Assembly (NCBI GenBank): GCA_012839395.1
Contig: DUNJ01000114.1
Span: 1-16,164, forward strand
Source of the DNA: Tepidimicrobium sp.
GTDB lineage: Bacteria > Bacillota > Clostridia > Tissierellales > Tepidimicrobiaceae
Direction: 5' to 3'
Length of the DNA stretch: 16,164 bases
Part shown: piece by piece, positions 6,078 to 13,055 of the stretch
Layout of the letters: every line of letters starts with the position of its first letter
Numbering within the stretch: position 1 is the first letter of the stretch
Program-made: the position numbers and the translations under genes
The notes under the pieces: model-generated
Seen by the model: only the letters and a program-made list of their open reading frames with translations
Databases searched by the model: none
What the model was told of the DNA's origin: nothing

Positions 6078-7250
6078 TTGCGTAGCTTAGATGAAGTGAG
6101 GCCCACCTGGGCAGAGATAGATTTGAATAATTTGGCACATAATATAGGTGAGGTGCGAAGATTGACCAAGAAGGATTCCTTGGTAACGGCAGTGGTGAAG
6201 GCGGATGCCTATGGACATGGTGCAATAGAGGCGGGGGAGATCTTTCTACAAAATGGAGCCGATAGGCTATCGACGGCTACATTGTCCGAAGCCATAGAGC
6301 TTAGGAATGGGGGGATAGATGCCCCTATATTGGTGATGGGCTATACACCTATAACCCAATATCCCCTAGCCATAGAACACGATATAATACTCACCATATA
6401 CGATTATGAAAGTGCCAAAGCCTTATCTCAAAAGGCTATTGAGGCCAATAAAAAGGCTACCATCCATATAAAGATAGACAGCGGAATGGGGAGGATTGGT
6501 TTTTTGCCAAAGGAATCGTCGGCGGATGAGATAGTAAGGATATCTAGACTATCCAATTTAAATGTGGAGGGTATGTTCACCCATTTTGCTACAGCGGATG
6601 AGGCGGATAAGGGCTACACCAAAATTCAGTACAATAGGTATATGAATATGGTGAATATGCTGAAGAGTAGGGGGCTGGATATACCTATTAAGCATGTATC
6701 TAATAGTGCAGCCATAATAGATTGTTCCGACTATAACCTGGACATGGTTCGCGGCGGTATAATGACATATGGACATTGGCCATCGGAGGAGGTGAACCAA
6801 GAGGGGATTATTTTAAAACCGGCTATGACCCTTAAGACCAAGGTAGCCCATGTAAAGAGGGTACCTAGGGGTACGGGAATTAGCTATGGACAGATATTTA
6901 CAACGAAAAGAGAATCCATAATTGCCACCCTTCCAATAGGGTATGCAGATGGATTTACCAGAATGTTGGTACCAGATGGAGAAGTGTTTATAAAAGGGAA
7001 GAGGGTACCAGTTGCAGGAAGGATTTGTATGGATCAGTGTATGATAGATGTAACTGAAGTAGAAGGAGTAGAAGTTGGAGATGAGGTGGTAATTTTTGGA
7101 CATGGAGAAGGCCATCCCACCGTGGAGGAGATAGCAAAAAAACTAGGCACTATAAACTATGAAATACTGTGTATGGTGGGAAGGAGGGTTCCTAGGGTAT
7201 ATGTGAGGGATGGGGATATAGTGAAGACAAAGGACTATTTGCTGGATTAA
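6078..7250 (+). CDS. alr: Alanine racemase (PLP-dependent)
   Basis: Interconverts L- and D-alanine in the cytoplasm, supplying D-Ala for peptidoglycan. It has 390 residues, the usual length. The PLP lysine is K41 in AVVKADAYGHG, and the second catalytic residue is Y270 in GISYGQIFTT. Other conserved parts are IDSGMGRIGF, the GMFTHFATAD segment, HVSNSAAI, VRGGIMTYGHWPS and GRICMDQCMIDVTE. The TTG start follows GGGGGGA about 5 nt upstream. The order acpS/nnr, alr, mazEF is common in Firmicutes. With DppA at the head of the same run, two genes act on D-amino acids. Confidence 0.97.
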   Translation: MRSLDEVRPTWAEIDLNNLAHNIGEVRRLTKKDSLVTAVVKADAYGHGAIEAGEIFLQNGADRLSTATLSEAIELRNGGIDAPILVMGYTPITQYPLAIEHDIILTIYDYESAKALSQKAIEANKKATIHIKIDSGMGRIGFLPKESSADEIVRISRLSNLNVEGMFTHFATADEADKGYTKIQYNRYMNMVNMLKSRGLDIPIKHVSNSAAIIDCSDYNLDMVRGGIMTYGHWPSEEVNQEGIILKPAMTLKTKVAHVKRVPRGTGISYGQIFTTKRESIIATLPIGYADGFTRMLVPDGEVFIKGKRVPVAGRICMDQCMIDVTEVEGVEVGDEVVIFGHGEGHPTVEEIAKKLGTINYEILCMVGRRVPRVYVRDGDIVKTKDYLLD

Positions 7251-7277
7251 TTCTATAAAATTGAAAATTGATTAATA

Positions 7278-7307
7278 TTGACATTCTGGATGCAATATAT
7301 ATATAAT
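7278..7307 (+). promoter_or_regulatory. Consensus sigma-A promoter of mazEF
   Basis: A perfect -35, TTGACA (7278-7283), an 18-nt spacer, and a perfect -10, TATAAT (7302-7307). It starts 28 nt after the alr stop and would give a leader of about 70 nt before the mazE ATG. No terminator lies between alr and this promoter, so mazEF can be read both from here and by read-through. Confidence 0.85.
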
Positions 7308-7383
7308 TATACTTGTATTATCAAGGGAATATTATCGGTAGAGTTTTTCATCATTATTTACTAATCTGGGGGTGCAAACTTAT

Positions 7384-7665
7384 ATGGCTGAAACCAAGAA
7401 GATCACAGTCAGCATACCGAATAGTTTGTTGGAAGAGGTGGACCTTATAGTTTCCATGGAAAAGAAGAATAGAAACGAGTTTGTAAAGGAAGCTATGAAG
7501 CTATACATTAGGGAGAAGAGGAGGCTTCATGTATGCGAAAGGCTAAAGTATGGATATATGGAGATGAGCCAGATTAACTTGAGTCTTGCTGAATCGGGCT
7601 TGGAGCAGGATATGGTGGAATTGGATGTCTATGAGTCCACTTTAAATGGACGTGAAAAACCTTGA
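7384..7665 (+). CDS. mazE: MazE-type antitoxin (ribbon-helix-helix, NdoAI/EndoAI-like)
   Basis: A 93-residue antitoxin. Residues about 5-45 form a ribbon-helix-helix DNA-binding domain (KKITVSIPNSLLEEVD, then NEFVKEAMKLYI), which should dimerise and repress its own promoter. The acidic C-terminal half, with MEMSQINLSLAESGLEQD, is the likely toxin-binding tail. An upstream GTG (7372) is open but has no ribosome binding site; GGGGGTG at 7368-7374 lies 9 nt before the ATG at 7384, which gives the usual N-terminus. Its stop overlaps the start of mazF, typical of translationally coupled toxin-antitoxin pairs. Confidence 0.92.
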   Translation: MAETKKITVSIPNSLLEEVDLIVSMEKKNRNEFVKEAMKLYIREKRRLHVCERLKYGYMEMSQINLSLAESGLEQDMVELDVYESTLNGREKP

Positions 7666-8012
7666 TTGTGAAAAGAGGGGATATATTCTATGCCGACCTA
7701 AGCCCTGTCGTCGGTTCCGAACAGGGAGGCATAAGACCCGTTTTGGTTATACAAAATGATATAGGAAATAAGTACAGCCCCACAATAATAATAGCGGCTA
7801 TTACATCTCGAATAGATAAGGCCAAGCTACCCACCCATGTGGAAATAAATGCTCCTGAATATGGGTTGCCTAGGGACTCGGTGGTATTGTTGGAGCAGGT
7901 CAGAACCATAGATAAGAAGAGGTTGCGGGAAAAGGTTGGTAGGTTTGGCGAAGAGATGATGGAAAATGTAGATGAATGCTTGAAGATAAGTTTGGGACTG
8001 ATAGATCTATAA
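7662..8012 (+). CDS. mazF: MazF/NdoA-type mRNA interferase toxin
   Basis: A 116-residue endoribonuclease that cuts mRNA at short specific sites when the antitoxin is degraded. It is very close to B. subtilis NdoA: IVKRGDIFYADLSPVVGSEQ, RPVLVIQNDIGN, AAITSRIDKAKLPTHVEI, DSVVLLEQVRTIDK. The catalytic pair R25 and T48 falls at the expected numbers with the TTG start at 7662. That TTG overlaps the mazE stop as TTGA, the arrangement also known for the B. subtilis pair. All conserved residues are intact, so the toxin should be active. Confidence 0.97.
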   Translation: MIVKRGDIFYADLSPVVGSEQGGIRPVLVIQNDIGNKYSPTIIIAAITSRIDKAKLPTHVEINAPEYGLPRDSVVLLEQVRTIDKKRLREKVGRFGEEMMENVDECLKISLGLIDL

Positions 8013-8042
8013 AAATAAGCATAGTGCTATGCTTATTTTTTT
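8011..8042 (+). terminator. Strong intrinsic terminator after mazF
   Basis: A 13-bp stem, AAAAATAAGCATA (8011-8023) with its perfect complement at 8028-8040, a GTGC loop, and a run of seven T ending at 8042. It overlaps the last bases of the mazF stop codon. The A-run on the other side makes it able to act in both directions. Confidence 0.93.
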
Positions 8043-8061
8043 ATGCCGTAAAATCTCGGGA

Positions 8062-8119
8062 GGGGTAGCATATTAGCCCCAAACTCATAGGCAACTTATC
8101 GCTGGGTTTGAATATGCTA
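8062..8119 (+). promoter_or_regulatory. Possible structured leader ahead of the small membrane protein gene
   Basis: A 9-bp stem, TAGCATATT (8066-8074) with AATATGCTA (8111-8119), stacks on an inner CAAAC/GTTTG stem (8080-8084 with 8106-8110) with a 5-nt bulge. A competing hairpin, GGGGT (8062-8066) with GCCCC (8076-8080), shares the same bases, so two exclusive folds can be drawn. The ribosome binding site follows at 8129-8134. It does not match any riboswitch consensus I know, and no promoter for it is clear. Confidence 0.35.
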
Positions 8120-8138
8120 TTATGGAAGAGGAGGGAAG

Positions 8139-8711
8139 ATGATGTACCTTACCAAACCGTTGTCATCCATTCCAAAGGATACTCATAAGAGGCTAAAGAA
8201 ATATTCTTCTACTAAGAAATTGACACTATCTGCCATATTAGCGGTATTTGCCACCATATTACAGGCAGCGGGAGGCTTATTGCCAGGGGTTGGGCTATTA
8301 TTTAGCCCCTTTTCCACTATGGCCATATTGCTTTCCACCATGATATCATTGAAGCATGGCGGATTTAGTTATCTATTGACCATATTTTTATTGATATTGC
8401 TAGAACCAAGCGAGCTATTCATATTCCCATTTACAACTGGGGTGCTTGGGTTGAGCATTGGATGGGGATTATATAATCTAGATAGGCGGATCGGGATAAT
8501 TTTAATATCTGGAGTCCTACTATCCATCGGCATATATACCCCCCTATATGGCCTTAACTTTCCAGTGCTAGGGCCCATAATCCCAACTATCCCAAAACCT
8601 AAAGCGTTATTATTCATATTTGGATTTGCTCTACTATATAGTTGGTTATGGTTGGAGGTGGGATTTAGTGTTTTACGCAGGTTAAATGCGTTTCTATCCT
8701 TGGAAGAATAA
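8139..8711 (+). CDS. Small polytopic membrane protein, ECF S-component-like, substrate unknown
   Basis: 190 residues with a basic N-terminus (about 1-27) and roughly six hydrophobic stretches near 28-48, 50-70, 76-89, 92-111, 117-135 and 155-177. Size, topology and the opening LTLSAILAVFATILQAAGGLLPG resemble substrate-binding components of ECF vitamin transporters, as does the small-residue-rich spacing between helices. I cannot name the substrate, and a non-transport DUF family is possible. AGGAGG at 8129-8134 lies 4 nt from the first ATG and 7 nt from the second (8142), so translation may start one codon later. The gene is single, between the mazF terminator and a convergent terminator, behind a possibly structured leader. 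Confidence 0.8.
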   Translation: MMYLTKPLSSIPKDTHKRLKKYSSTKKLTLSAILAVFATILQAAGGLLPGVGLLFSPFSTMAILLSTMISLKHGGFSYLLTIFLLILLEPSELFIFPFTTGVLGLSIGWGLYNLDRRIGIILISGVLLSIGIYTPLYGLNFPVLGPIIPTIPKPKALLFIFGFALLYSWLWLEVGFSVLRRLNAFLSLEE

Positions 8712-8712
8712 G

Positions 8713-8762
8713 AAAAGGGTTGTGGTGAAACTTGTTAATCGATTTTGCCACAACCCTTTTTT
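8713..8762. terminator. Bidirectional terminator between converging genes
   Basis: A 13-bp perfect stem, AAAAGGGTTGTGG (8713-8725) with its complement at 8748-8760, can be extended by five weak pairs around a 12-nt loop. TTTTTT follows on the plus strand, and the A-rich 5' side gives TTTTCTTATTCTT on the minus strand. It ends both the membrane protein gene (stop at 8711) and the minus-strand gene (stop at 8774). Confidence 0.92.
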
Positions 8763-8773
8763 ATATTATAGGT

Positions 8774-10117
8774 TTAATCCCTAGTGTATTTAGTCTTGGT
8801 TATCTTCCAAATAACCCCAGTACTTAGTGTTGGACCTTCCGCTGTAAATATACCGAAATCGGCAATATATAGGACACCATCGGGACCAAAGACGGCATCG
8901 ATTGGCCGTTCAAGGCCCCCTCCCCCAGTTCTAGAAGCGGGAAGGCCAGTATAATTCCTTGCAAAGGTGGTTACCTTTCCATTCTCCATATCGATTTTGG
9001 ATACCCTATGCCCTACATCATATATGGGTTTTCCCCCTGTATTGGTAGGTATAATAGCTCCAAATTCTGCTATATAGGCATCCCCTATTGGGCCAAATTT
9101 TGGATCATAGTTGAAATTGAATCCCATGGTTGCCGAATGAGGTTGAAATGTTGTAAAGGGCTTGGGAGGCTGCATCGGGTGTTCGGCCCATAGGAAGCTA
9201 GGCTGAGGCTCCCCTTCCGGCTTAAATTGAGGTAGGGTAACTGGCAGCCCTCCCGTATAATCGGGCCATCCATACCAGCAGCCCTGCTCTATCAATTGAA
9301 ACTCATCTGGTGAATTGGCTACTGGGCGACTACCTCGAACATCCATACCATGATTGGCCGCAAATAACCGGTTATAGCGATCAAACTGTATCCTAAAGGG
9401 ATTGCGAAGTCCCCATGCCACCAGCTCCAAATCCGTTCCATCTGGGTTGGCTCTCAATATGCTACCATTTGCTCTGGTGATCCCATCTATAACCTTTCCT
9501 GAATAGGAGGATACTCCAAAGGGTTCGTAGGCGCCAGTAGTTGCCATCCTTTCGGGGAAATCCTCTAGGAAGGTGGAGCTGGTAAAGTTCTCACCTCTTA
9601 ATTTGATGGGGCCACCAGGGTAGTCATGGAAAAATGGGTGCTCTGGAACCCAATCGTTATCTTTCCCAACTACTCCGGTATTGGTGGCAGTGCCTTGGCC
9701 AAAGTACATCTTACCATCGGGGCCAAAGACAACCCTGTTATTATGATGATCCCCGTTGCTAGGCAATCCATCTATTATATCCTCCTGTGTGCCATCGGGC
9801 TTAATTATCGTAACAAATCGGCGATGGGATACATATATATTTCCCTCATATTCATTGATTCCTGTTAATGGGGGATTAAATCCATCGGCTATCACTTTAA
9901 ACCTTCTATCCATCAACTTCAATACCTTTCCATTGCCATCTGCAACTCCAGAGTCAGCGACCAGCATATCCCCTCTTTTGGTAAACAGTATATTTATCGG
10001 TGTTGTAAGCTTACTTGCAAATACATCTATCCTATAGCCTGGTGGAAGGGAGATATCGCAAGGATCCAACTTCCGCCTTAGGCGTTTCATCCTAAGTTTT
10101 ACATCATCTCTATACAT
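8774..10117 (-). CDS. Glucose/sorbosone dehydrogenase-like beta-propeller protein
   Basis: 447 residues with the blade pattern of PQQ-type sugar dehydrogenases (GSDH/sorbosone dehydrogenase family): PPGYRIDVFASKLTTPINI (25-43), NGDHHNNRVVFGPDGKMYF (121-139) with the probable active-site H124/H125, WGLRNPFRIQFD (235-246), QGCWYGWPDYTGG (278-290), and a last blade PIDAVFGPDGVLYIADFG. Relatives oxidise sugars or bind glycans and are usually exported. Here the N-terminus (MYRDDVKLRMKRLRRKLD) is charged and has no signal peptide or lipobox, which is odd. ATG has AAGGAGAG about 7 nt upstream. It is a lone gene facing away from its neighbours, and its Arg codons are mixed (by hand 10 of 25 are CGN), unlike the AGG/AGA-dominated genes around it. 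Substrate and cofactor use are unproven. Confidence 0.88.
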   Translation of the reverse strand: MYRDDVKLRMKRLRRKLDPCDISLPPGYRIDVFASKLTTPINILFTKRGDMLVADSGVADGNGKVLKLMDRRFKVIADGFNPPLTGINEYEGNIYVSHRRFVTIIKPDGTQEDIIDGLPSNGDHHNNRVVFGPDGKMYFGQGTATNTGVVGKDNDWVPEHPFFHDYPGGPIKLRGENFTSSTFLEDFPERMATTGAYEPFGVSSYSGKVIDGITRANGSILRANPDGTDLELVAWGLRNPFRIQFDRYNRLFAANHGMDVRGSRPVANSPDEFQLIEQGCWYGWPDYTGGLPVTLPQFKPEGEPQPSFLWAEHPMQPPKPFTTFQPHSATMGFNFNYDPKFGPIGDAYIAEFGAIIPTNTGGKPIYDVGHRVSKIDMENGKVTTFARNYTGLPASRTGGGGLERPIDAVFGPDGVLYIADFGIFTAEGPTLSTGVIWKITKTKYTRD

Positions 10118-10214
10118 ATCAGGCTCTCTCCTTTATCTTCTTTATACCAGTTTATTCTTAACCATATTTATCGGTTACTACTTTGGAGGCTTGGCATGGG
10201 ATTATTATGTATCC

Positions 10215-10258
10215 AATACTATATAAAATCTTAAAAATAAGGTATAGTATTATAGTAT
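10215..10258 (+). promoter_or_regulatory. Inverted and tandem repeat in the divergent intergenic region
   Basis: AATACTATA (10215-10223) and TATAGTATT (10243-10251) form a perfect 9-bp inverted repeat with a 19-nt spacer. TATAGTAT is repeated back to back at 10243-10250 and 10251-10258. Several -10-like hexamers overlap it, but no convincing -35 pairs with them, so the promoter itself is not placed. The site is about 50-95 nt ahead of the glycan operon and could be an operator. Confidence 0.45.
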
Positions 10259-10308
10259 AGGATTAGTAAATGCTACAGCAATAGATTATGCACTATGGAG
10301 GAATGGAT

Positions 10309-11391
10309 TTGAATATATTACATATGATATCTAGCATGGAAAAGGGAGGGGCTGAAACCTATATATACGATATATTGGATAATCTAGAGGAGGATATATC
10401 CATCCATATTATCTGTAGCCATAGGGGTTCTGCCCACCATAGATTGGAGGAAAAGACGGATAATGTGGAGATAGTGGAGATGAGAAATGTATTGGATATT
10501 AGGGCGGCTAGAAGAATTGCATCCTATTGTAGAGATAACGATATAGATGTGATACAGGCCCATTTTCTAAGGGAAAACTATATAGCCGTGCTATCCAAGC
10601 TATTTAACCCAAAAGTTCAGATCATATGGACTGCCCATTTGATACAGCAGAACAATTGGATTATAAGGCTATTCAATAGGATATTTTCCCTATTTGTGGA
10701 TAGGATAATATGCGTCTCCAAGGCGGTGGGGAGTTCCGTTATAGGAGAGGGCATTCCCGCAGCAAAGACCAAGCTGATATATAATGGGGTGGACACCAAT
10801 CGCTTTAAGTATATGGAAAATGGGATAAGAGAGAAGCTAGCCATTCCAGAAGATAGCCTGTTATTGACCACTATCGCTAGGTTTCATAGGGATAAGGGTC
10901 ATAGGTTCTTAATAGACTCATTGAAGGAGTTAAAAAGGCATATCCCAAACTTTAAGGCCCTATTGGTAGGAGAGGGGGAGGAAAAGGGCATAATCCAAAG
11001 GAAGGTGAGGGAATATGGGTTGGATGATCAGGTTATATTTCTTGGATATGTGGAAAATATAGTGGAGATATTGTCCGCCACGGATATATACCTATCTCCC
11101 TCGGTAATGGAGGCCATATCCTTCTCCATATTGGAGGCATTATCCTGTGGAATTCCGGTGGTGGCTACCCAAGTAGGTGGAGTTCCGGAGATTTTCGAGA
11201 GAGGAAGCTGTGGGATATTGGTGCCTTTTGGAGATGAAAAAGTATTTGCTAAAGCCATTGTGGATCTATATAATAATAGGAGTGAATATAGGGATATAGG
11301 GGAAAGTTGCAGAGCTTTGGTAGAGGAGAATTTCTCCCAAGCCAAGATGTTGAAAAATACCTTTGACTTATATAGGGAATTGGTGCAATAG
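10309..11391 (+). CDS. Glycosyltransferase family 4 (GT-B fold)
   Basis: 360 residues, retaining GT4 enzyme of the cytoplasmic membrane face, using a nucleotide sugar of unknown identity. The N-terminal domain begins NILHMISSMEKGGAETYI, the acceptor-side glycine-rich loop. The C-terminal domain has LLTTIARFHRDKGHRFLI, ALLVGEGEE, VIFLGYVENI and the EX7E donor motif in MEAISFSILEALSCGIPVV, followed by VGGVPEI. An ATG at 10288 would add seven residues, but GGAGG (10297-10301) lies inside that extension and 7 nt before TTG at 10309, which gives the usual GT4 start. It is the first gene of the glycan run, 31 nt before a second GT4. Confidence 0.93.
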   Translation: MNILHMISSMEKGGAETYIYDILDNLEEDISIHIICSHRGSAHHRLEEKTDNVEIVEMRNVLDIRAARRIASYCRDNDIDVIQAHFLRENYIAVLSKLFNPKVQIIWTAHLIQQNNWIIRLFNRIFSLFVDRIICVSKAVGSSVIGEGIPAAKTKLIYNGVDTNRFKYMENGIREKLAIPEDSLLLTTIARFHRDKGHRFLIDSLKELKRHIPNFKALLVGEGEEKGIIQRKVREYGLDDQVIFLGYVENIVEILSATDIYLSPSVMEAISFSILEALSCGIPVVATQVGGVPEIFERGSCGILVPFGDEKVFAKAIVDLYNNRSEYRDIGESCRALVEENFSQAKMLKNTFDLYRELVQ

Positions 11392-11422
11392 CACCGAATA
11401 GATAATAGGGGGCTGGGAACAA

Positions 11423-12550
11423 TTGAAGGATTTAAAAGTGCTTCACCTAATCAGCGGTGGGGACACCGGAGGGGCTAAGACCCATGTAATATCCCTGGTA
11501 AAAGAGTTGGACAGGTTAATAGAGGTTAAGATAATATGCTTTATGGACGGGGTATTTTATAGGGAGGCATTGAAGGCAGGCATAGATATAGAGGTATTGG
11601 AACAAAAAAGTAGGGTGGACCTGTCCATAATAAGGAAAATTGAAGGTGAAATAGAAGGTAAAGGCTATCATATGGTCCATTGCCATGGGGCTAGGGCCAA
11701 TTTTATCGGGGCAATATTGAAGGGGCAGATAGATATACCCTTAGTTACTACCATACATAGCGATTATAAGCTGGATTTTGAAGATAGCCTCTATAAGAGG
11801 CTAATATATACTCCGTTGAATGCGTTGGCATTGAGACGGTTTGACTATTATATGGCCGTATCCCATGCCTTTAAATCCATGTTGGTGGATAGAAACTTCG
11901 ATGAGGACAGGATATTTATCGTCTATAATGGAATAGATATGGAAGGGCCTATAGACTATGTATCCAGGGATCAATTTTTAAAAAGGTATGGTATTCAGGG
12001 GAATGATAGGGTTATAATAGGGATTATGGGAAGATTGGATCAGGTTAAGGACCATGAAACCTTTATAAGGGCTGCATCTGAGCTTTTAAAGTATAGGGAG
12101 GATGTCCTATTCTTAATTGCAGGAACGGGAAACGATGAGATGAGGCTCAGAAAGCTGGTTGAAGATATGGATCTTAGGGAGCATATCCACTTCTTAGGCT
12201 TTGTAGAGGATGAGTATTCCTTCTTCAATGCGATAGATATAAATGTTCTCACCTCCATAAGCGAGAGCTTCCCTTATGTTCTTTTGGAAGGGGCCAGGCT
12301 TAAAAAGCCGGCCATTAGCACCAAGGTGGGAGGCATTGATAAGCTCATAGAAGATGGATTTAGTGGCAACTTAATAGAGGTGGGAGATTGGAAGGGGCTA
12401 GCTAAAGCTATCCTATCCCTTATGAAGGATAGGGGCAGGATAGGGGACATGGGACAGAACCTATATGAAACCTTAAAGCGCAACTTCTCTGCCCAAAGGA
12501 TGGCAGAGGATCATCATTCTATATACGAACAAATATTGGATAGGGGGTAG
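11423..12550 (+). CDS. Glycosyltransferase family 4 (GT-B fold), second copy
   Basis: 375 residues, paralogous in layout to the GT4 just upstream but clearly divergent. The N-terminal loop is VLHLISGGDTGGAKTHVISL. HCHGARANFIGAI and TTIHSDYKLDF form the acceptor domain. IIGIMGRLDQVKDHETFI, FLIAGTGND, IHFLGFVED and the EX7E motif (ESFPYVLLEGARLKKPAIST) form the donor domain. TTG follows a GGGGGCTGGG purine tract. It is 5 nt before the DUF4330 gene and so cotranscribed. The two GT4s probably add successive sugars to one lipid-linked chain; donor and linkage cannot be read from the sequence. Confidence 0.94.
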   Translation: MKDLKVLHLISGGDTGGAKTHVISLVKELDRLIEVKIICFMDGVFYREALKAGIDIEVLEQKSRVDLSIIRKIEGEIEGKGYHMVHCHGARANFIGAILKGQIDIPLVTTIHSDYKLDFEDSLYKRLIYTPLNALALRRFDYYMAVSHAFKSMLVDRNFDEDRIFIVYNGIDMEGPIDYVSRDQFLKRYGIQGNDRVIIGIMGRLDQVKDHETFIRAASELLKYREDVLFLIAGTGNDEMRLRKLVEDMDLREHIHFLGFVEDEYSFFNAIDINVLTSISESFPYVLLEGARLKKPAISTKVGGIDKLIEDGFSGNLIEVGDWKGLAKAILSLMKDRGRIGDMGQNLYETLKRNFSAQRMAEDHHSIYEQILDRG

Positions 12551-12555
12551 AGGGA

Positions 12556-13038
12556 ATGAAGATAATAGATGAAAAGGGAAAGCTATTTGGGCTTATAAAT
12601 ATAATAGACCTAGGGGTAATTCTACTTTTAATCCTATTGGTGTTGGGAGGAGCCAGAAGGATGGGAAGAGGGCTCAACTTAGCAGGAACCAAGCCTGCAA
12701 CGATAGAGGTGGAGGTTTCGGATATAAAGAAGAATATAGTAGAGGCCCTGATGGTGGGAGATCCTATTTATCATTATGGAAAAGATCGAAAGTTTGGCGA
12801 TATAGTGGATAAGCAGGTGGAACCCTATAAGAAAGAGGCTAAAGCCAAGGATGGAAGCATCGTTATGAAGGAGGTATCGGGGAAATATACCGTTATACTT
12901 ACAATAAAATCCGATGTACATGACGATCCCAACGCTATAATGGTTGGGGGGGAGCAGACCAGGGTAGATAGTTCCTTTAAGTTTGAAAATAAGAATGTGG
13001 AATTTAGTGGGAAGATATTATCCATTGAGATGGAGTAG
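12556..13038 (+). CDS. DUF4330 family membrane-anchored protein
   Basis: 160 residues. It begins with the DUF4330 signature MKIIDEKGKLFGLINIIDL and one membrane span at about 16-32, followed by a basic GARRMGRG. By the positive-inside rule this is ambiguous, since both ends carry Lys/Arg. The remaining 125 residues are soluble with alternating hydrophobic strands (TIEVEVSDI, GKYTVILTIKSDV, VEFSGKILSIEME), suggesting a beta-rich domain at the membrane. ATG lies behind GGGGGTAGAGGG. Function is unknown. It sits between the glycosyltransferases and the ligase, where an assembly or export accessory would fit. Confidence 0.9.
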   Translation: MKIIDEKGKLFGLINIIDLGVILLLILLVLGGARRMGRGLNLAGTKPATIEVEVSDIKKNIVEALMVGDPIYHYGKDRKFGDIVDKQVEPYKKEAKAKDGSIVMKEVSGKYTVILTIKSDVHDDPNAIMVGGEQTRVDSSFKFENKNVEFSGKILSIEME

Positions 13039-13055
13039 GAAATTGGAGTGGTTTT

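Noticed and set aside
7372..7383. GTG-start extension of the MazE antitoxin
   Set aside because: There is no ribosome binding site ahead of it; its own bases are part of the purine tract that serves the ATG at 7384.
8043..8138. T-box, purine, THF, preQ1 or other known riboswitch before the small membrane protein
   Set aside because: No T-box sequence and none of the conserved core bases of these classes could be found; only unassigned stems remain.
10191..10222. TTGGCA with a downstream TACTAT as a promoter for the glycan operon
   Set aside because: The spacing is 20 nt and the -10 is poor, so it does not make a convincing sigma-A promoter.
10288..10308. ATG-start extension of the first GT4
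   Set aside because: The only good ribosome binding site lies inside this extension and points to the TTG at 10309, which gives the usual GT4 N-terminus.
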